DNA of 9,846 nucleotides from the NCBI GenBank assembly GCA_902796285.1, contig CADBOH010000030.1, forward strand, positions 1-9,846. Direction: 5' to 3'. A program made the position numbers and the translations under genes. Below, one piece after another: positions 6,956 to 9,846 of the stretch. Origin of the DNA: an uncultured Eubacteriales bacterium. GTDB taxonomy: Bacteria > Bacillota > Clostridia > Christensenellales > UBA1242. Each line of letters opens with the position of its first letter. The stretch's first letter is position 1. The notes beneath the pieces are model-generated. The model was not told where the DNA came from. It was given only the letters and a program-made list of their open reading frames with translations, and searched no databases.

Positions 6956-9846
6956 TAACATTCAACTATAAGCCCATTTTGGTATTTCCAATAGTTTCTA
7001 TTTCCTGCATGACTGCCATTTTGGTCATAGAAATATATTTTATCATAATTTATACCAGCGCTTGACATTGTATTTGCATTCCAATCACTATAAGAACCTG
7101 TATAATATAACTTTTCAATAGTTGAAGATGTAAATATATTACCATGATTTCCAGCCACATTTGATGATAGAACAAGTTTTTGTAATGTTACCCCTGCAAA
7201 TGCATCCATGTCAATTTCTGTTACAGAGTTTGTCATATAAATTTCCGTTGCATTTACTCTCAAAAATGCTGAGCCCCTAATAACTTTTAGTGTATTTGGC
7301 AAGATGATGACATCAACATACTGCATGCCAACAGTTAGAGTATAAAATGACTTTTTAGTAACGCCCGTGACAGTATAAATTTGAGCACCATAATCTTGTC
7401 TTATAAAATGAGGGATTACTAGCTTAGACCAATGTGAGAAATTGTGGAAGTTAGATATATACCTCTCATCCTCAGGCAAAGTATCATTGTCATAAAGTGA
7501 GAATACAGGATTTGTTGTATTGTCAGTATACAAAACTCTTACTTCAATGTATACATCGTGTTCATAAGTCCATTGTACTATTTGTCCTTTCTCAAATTCA
7601 CTATCCACATAGTCATAAATTGAGTAATCAGAATATCCATCTCCCATTGAACCAAGTGATATTTTAAACATGTACTCTGAATCATATTCAACTTCATCTC
7701 TAAATAATTCACATCCAGACATTGTGTAAATTACATTATATTTAATGCTTTCCCATACAGCATAAAGAGTTATTGTGCCGTTTTTTAATTTTGTAAGATT
7801 TGAAACTTCGGCTTTATCCTCATATTTAACTGCACTATTTGGATATAATGCCCAACCCGCAAAACATTTGCGGTCTCCAATTTCAAATGTGCAATCATTA
7901 AGAGTCACGGTGTCTCCATATGTGACTGTCATTTGTTCCATTTCGCCAGTTGCGCTTGTGCTATTTTTATCAAATTCAATGTAATATGTATAGCCTTGCC
8001 AAACTGCATATAAGTTAACTTGACCAAAACTATCAACATATTGTAATAGTTGTATTAAATCATTTTCAGTTATTGTATATTCATTTTCAAAAGTTGCATC
8101 TGTTGCAGTTTTTGATAATGCCCAACCCATAAAGTCAAACCCAACACGTGAAAACTCATTTGAGCGAAGTGGATATGCATAATTTGTGATACTTCTAGTA
8201 ATATCTTCTGTATAACTTATTTCGTGTGATGTTGTTTCTCCTCCATTTGCATTGTATACAAATGAGAAAGTATCTTTTCTCCATTTTGCGTAGAAAGTAA
8301 TATCCGCTGTTATTTTATATTCACTTTCTCCATCCCACACAACAACAGCATTGTTAAGCCCTGTCCAGCCAAGGAATGTGTATCCACTAACTGATGGTTT
8401 ATATGAAGCAAGCGTCTCTTGGCTCCAAACCGCGTACAGAATTATTTCGCCAACACCATCATATCCACTCTTGTTAAGATCAATCACGTCGTCTTCTGTA
8501 TAAGCCAGTTCTCCATCTGGAGTTAAGGCCCAACCGAGAAATGTGTGATTAACAAGATGTGAAGAATTTGATCCAATTCCATTTTCATTGAAAATTACTT
8601 GTGATTGCTTTGTGAAATATGAGTGAAAAGCATCATAATTGTTTGATAAATTGCCGTGTGATAAGTAGTTTAATTCTGGTTTTTCTCCAGTTCCTCCATT
8701 GGCATCAAACTTAACAACATTTGGAACAAAGTAGGCATATAAAGTCTGTCGATATTGTTCTCTATTATAGAATACCTTTGTATCATTTGTAACTTGTATT
8801 CCTTTGCCATTAAAGTCAGTAAACCAGCCAACAAACTTAAATCCCTCTCTTTCAATTTCAGGAAGTTGCATCAAACTACCAAAAGTTGAATTTCCTTTAT
8901 CGTATTTTGCCATAAAAGCTTCTTCATGATTTGTTCCATCATTATAATTTAAAACAATTTCAAAAATATTTGAAACAAATGTTGTTTCATATCCGCCTGT
9001 TGTATAACGCAGTATTTGAACCACATCTGCAATGTCAACGATTCCATCTAAGTTAACATCTGCATAGTCAATATCAAAATCGGCATTTCTTATCTTCATG
9101 CTTTCAACAAATCTTTCTTGGTCATCTTTGTCTAAAACAACATAATTTGAAACGATAACGGCGTCAACTAAATCAACCTCATCATCCCCATTTATATCTC
9201 CAGGAAGATGAGAAACAATGATTATTTTGCCAGAATAAGCAAGAAATTCCGTTCTTTCTCCATTTTCATCGGTAAATTTATCTTGATTGTCTTTGTTTGT
9301 AACTTCAATAAGATACCCGTCTCCCGGTATGTTAACGTCGGGCGTTTTAAATGTTAAAGCCAAAATCGTGCCATCTTTTTTGTAATCCGTGCCACTTTGA
9401 GCAAGCATAACATTTAAATGATTTGGATAAACCTTAAATGCATCAATAGTGTTGTTTCCATTTAAGATATTGCCGTATTTGTATGAAACAAGAGTAAGTC
9501 TTGGATCATAGTTTACAGTAAAGTTTGCTGCTGTAATACCTTTGCTAGCATGCAAGTCAATAAATACTTTAACGTTTTCTCCATCACCTACTGCATAAGC
9601 ATTTGATACCACAACCCTTGGAAGCTGTCTAATTTTCTCTTTAGTGTTAACCTCAGATTTTGTTTCAAATCCACAAACAACGCATGAACATATTATCTCG
9701 TTATCATTTTCAATTGTTCTAAACATGTGCATCTCTTGATGTCCACATTCTGTACAATAGTGAGCATGGTCATTTCTAAAACTCAAAAGATTTACTGCTG
9801 TGTAGTCATAATGGTGATCAGCAAGAGGAAGGGCGCACCCTTTTTC
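6955..9846 (-). CDS. Large modular cell-surface protein (cohesin, dockerin, InlB repeats, BspA-like LRR), 5'-truncated
   Basis: The reading frame stays open to the right edge, so 963 residues are visible and the N-terminus with any signal peptide lies outside. A TTG at 9784-9786 is in frame but has no ribosome site and is not a start. Visible modules: a Cys4 element (C31, C34, C55, C58); a cohesin-like beta domain (about 75-210, with ITAANFTVNYDPRLTLV); and a type I dockerin (about 215-285) with Ca2+ loops D-x-N-x-D...D-x-x-D in GDINGDDEVDLVD and ADVNLDGIVDIAD. Five InlB/Flg_new repeats follow (about 295-700), each ending in GW...LYAVW-like strands. Then come an unassigned region (700-835) and a BspA-type leucine-rich segment (about 840-925) with ILPNTLKVI and YYTGSYSDWN. 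No LPxTG motif, SLH domain or terminal transmembrane helix is seen. The protein is probably exported for adhesion, carbohydrate binding or complex assembly. A terminator follows immediately. Confidence 0.9.
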   Translation of the reverse strand, partial: EKGCALPLADHHYDYTAVNLLSFRNDHAHYCTECGHQEMHMFRTIENDNEIICSCVVCGFETKSEVNTKEKIRQLPRVVVSNAYAVGDGENVKVFIDLHASKGITAANFTVNYDPRLTLVSYKYGNILNGNNTIDAFKVYPNHLNVMLAQSGTDYKKDGTILALTFKTPDVNIPGDGYLIEVTNKDNQDKFTDENGERTEFLAYSGKIIIVSHLPGDINGDDEVDLVDAVIVSNYVVLDKDDQERFVESMKIRNADFDIDYADVNLDGIVDIADVVQILRYTTGGYETTFVSNIFEIVLNYNDGTNHEEAFMAKYDKGNSTFGSLMQLPEIEREGFKFVGWFTDFNGKGIQVTNDTKVFYNREQYRQTLYAYFVPNVVKFDANGGTGEKPELNYLSHGNLSNNYDAFHSYFTKQSQVIFNENGIGSNSSHLVNHTFLGWALTPDGELAYTEDDVIDLNKSGYDGVGEIILYAVWSQETLASYKPSVSGYTFLGWTGLNNAVVVWDGESEYKITADITFYAKWRKDTFSFVYNANGGETTSHEISYTEDITRSITNYAYPLRSNEFSRVGFDFMGWALSKTATDATFENEYTITENDLIQLLQYVDSFGQVNLYAVWQGYTYYIEFDKNSTSATGEMEQMTVTYGDTVTLNDCTFEIGDRKCFAGWALYPNSAVKYEDKAEVSNLTKLKNGTITLYAVWESIKYNVIYTMSGCELFRDEVEYDSEYMFKISLGSMGDGYSDYSIYDYVDSEFEKGQIVQWTYEHDVYIEVRVLYTDNTTNPVFSLYDNDTLPEDERYISNFHNFSHWSKLVIPHFIRQDYGAQIYTVTGVTKKSFYTLTVGMQYVDVIILPNTLKVIRGSAFLRVNATEIYMTNSVTEIDMDAFAGVTLQKLVLSSNVAGNHGNIFTSSTIEKLYYTGSYSDWNANTMSSAGINYDKIYFYDQNGSHAGNRNYWKYQNGLIVEC
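7747..8964 (-). repeat. Five divergent InlB B-type (Flg_new) repeats within the surface protein
   Basis: Five units are defined by a G-W signature and a terminal LYAxW/FYAKW/LYAYF strand: FVGWFT...LYAYF, FLGWAL...LYAVW, FLGWTG...FYAKW, FMGWAL...LYAVW, FAGWAL...LYAVW. Units 2 and 4 start with an F/Y-x-A-N-G-G motif. The third unit is short (about 48 aa) and lacks the N-terminal N-G-G strand. DNA identity is low apart from short words such as GCCCAACC on the + strand near 7850, 8120 and 8528, so the repeats are old protein-level duplications. Confidence 0.85.
8992..9204 (-). other. Type I dockerin coding region of the surface protein
   Basis: Two EF-hand-like calcium loops are visible: GDINGDDEVDLVD and ADVNLDGIVDIAD, each followed by a helix (AVIVSNYVV and VVQILRYTTGG). 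The linker between them is longer than in typical 60-70 aa cellulosomal dockerins, with a charged insertion of about 20 residues (LDKDDQERFVES onward). Confidence 0.85.
9217..9624 (-). other. Cohesin-like domain coding region of the surface protein
   Basis: This stretch encodes the beta-rich domain starting near LPRVVVSNAYAV and ending at FLAYSGKIIIV. The pattern of a short strand, V-x-V-F-I-D-L, then G-I-T-A-A-N-F-T-V-N-Y-D-P-x-L-T-L-V, followed by a late A-L-T-F-K segment and a terminal G-K-I-I-I-V strand, is that of cohesin-family domains. It is immediately followed by a dockerin, a common order in gut Clostridia surface proteins. Whether it binds dockerins is unknown. Confidence 0.72.

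Noticed and set aside
9784..9786. TTG as start codon of the large surface protein
   Set aside because: The frame stays open through the window edge and the upstream residues, including HHYDYTAVN, fit the same His/Cys element; no ribosome site is present.
1..9846. UGA recoding (mollicute-like code), suspected because no complete gene ends in TGA
   Set aside because: Full-length proteins are read without in-frame TGA and tryptophan is encoded by TGG; absence of TGA in eight stops is unremarkable in an AT-rich genome.

Overview
The window is clearly AT-rich and Gram-positive in character: strong GGAGG/GAGG ribosome binding sites, sigma-A-like promoters, a lipobox lipoprotein, a UgtP-type glycolipid glucosyltransferase, and a cohesin/dockerin/InlB-repeat/BspA-LRR surface protein. 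This combination is typical of low-GC Bacillota, most likely an uncultured gut or rumen Clostridia-type lineage. Assignment below phylum is inference. All complete genes use TAA or TAG stops and TGG for tryptophan, so nothing suggests a modified code.

Region 1 (1-4900, + strand) is a tightly packed envelope-type operon. It holds the C-terminal part of a family 2 glycosyltransferase, a UgtP/MGDG-synthase-like GT28 glycosyltransferase, an extended SDR (3-beta-HSD/epimerase-like), a CPBP-family membrane protein, and a large GNAT-like protein. Gaps are 8-20 bp and two junctions overlap by exactly 11 bp, so co-transcription and coupled translation are likely. The set suggests synthesis or modification of a membrane glycolipid or surface glycan, with a lipid-facing glycosyltransferase, an NAD(P)-dependent oxidoreductase and a membrane protein. 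The final product cannot be read from sequence. The operon ends at a symmetrical hairpin (4868-4901).

Region 2 (4903-6305) holds a convergent gene on the - strand for a secreted lipoprotein tyrosine/dual-specificity phosphatase. Its HCxxGKDRTG signature is intact, and its N-terminal domain resembles the C-terminal domain of SAM hydroxide adenosyltransferases. It has a good extended -10 promoter. Facing it is a second promoter with a perfect TTGACA box.

Region 3 (6306-6957) holds a small unrecognised cytosolic protein (159 aa) with its own promoter and terminator, then a terminator pair between convergent genes.

Region 4 (6955-9846, - strand) is the 3' part of a very large surface protein that runs off the right edge. 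From N to C it carries a Cys4 zinc-ribbon-like element, a cohesin-like domain, a type I dockerin, five InlB-type (Flg_new) beta repeats and a BspA-like leucine-rich region. No sortase motif or C-terminal membrane anchor is visible.

No RNA gene, CRISPR array, insertion sequence or origin was found. No stretch longer than 300 bp lacks a gene.
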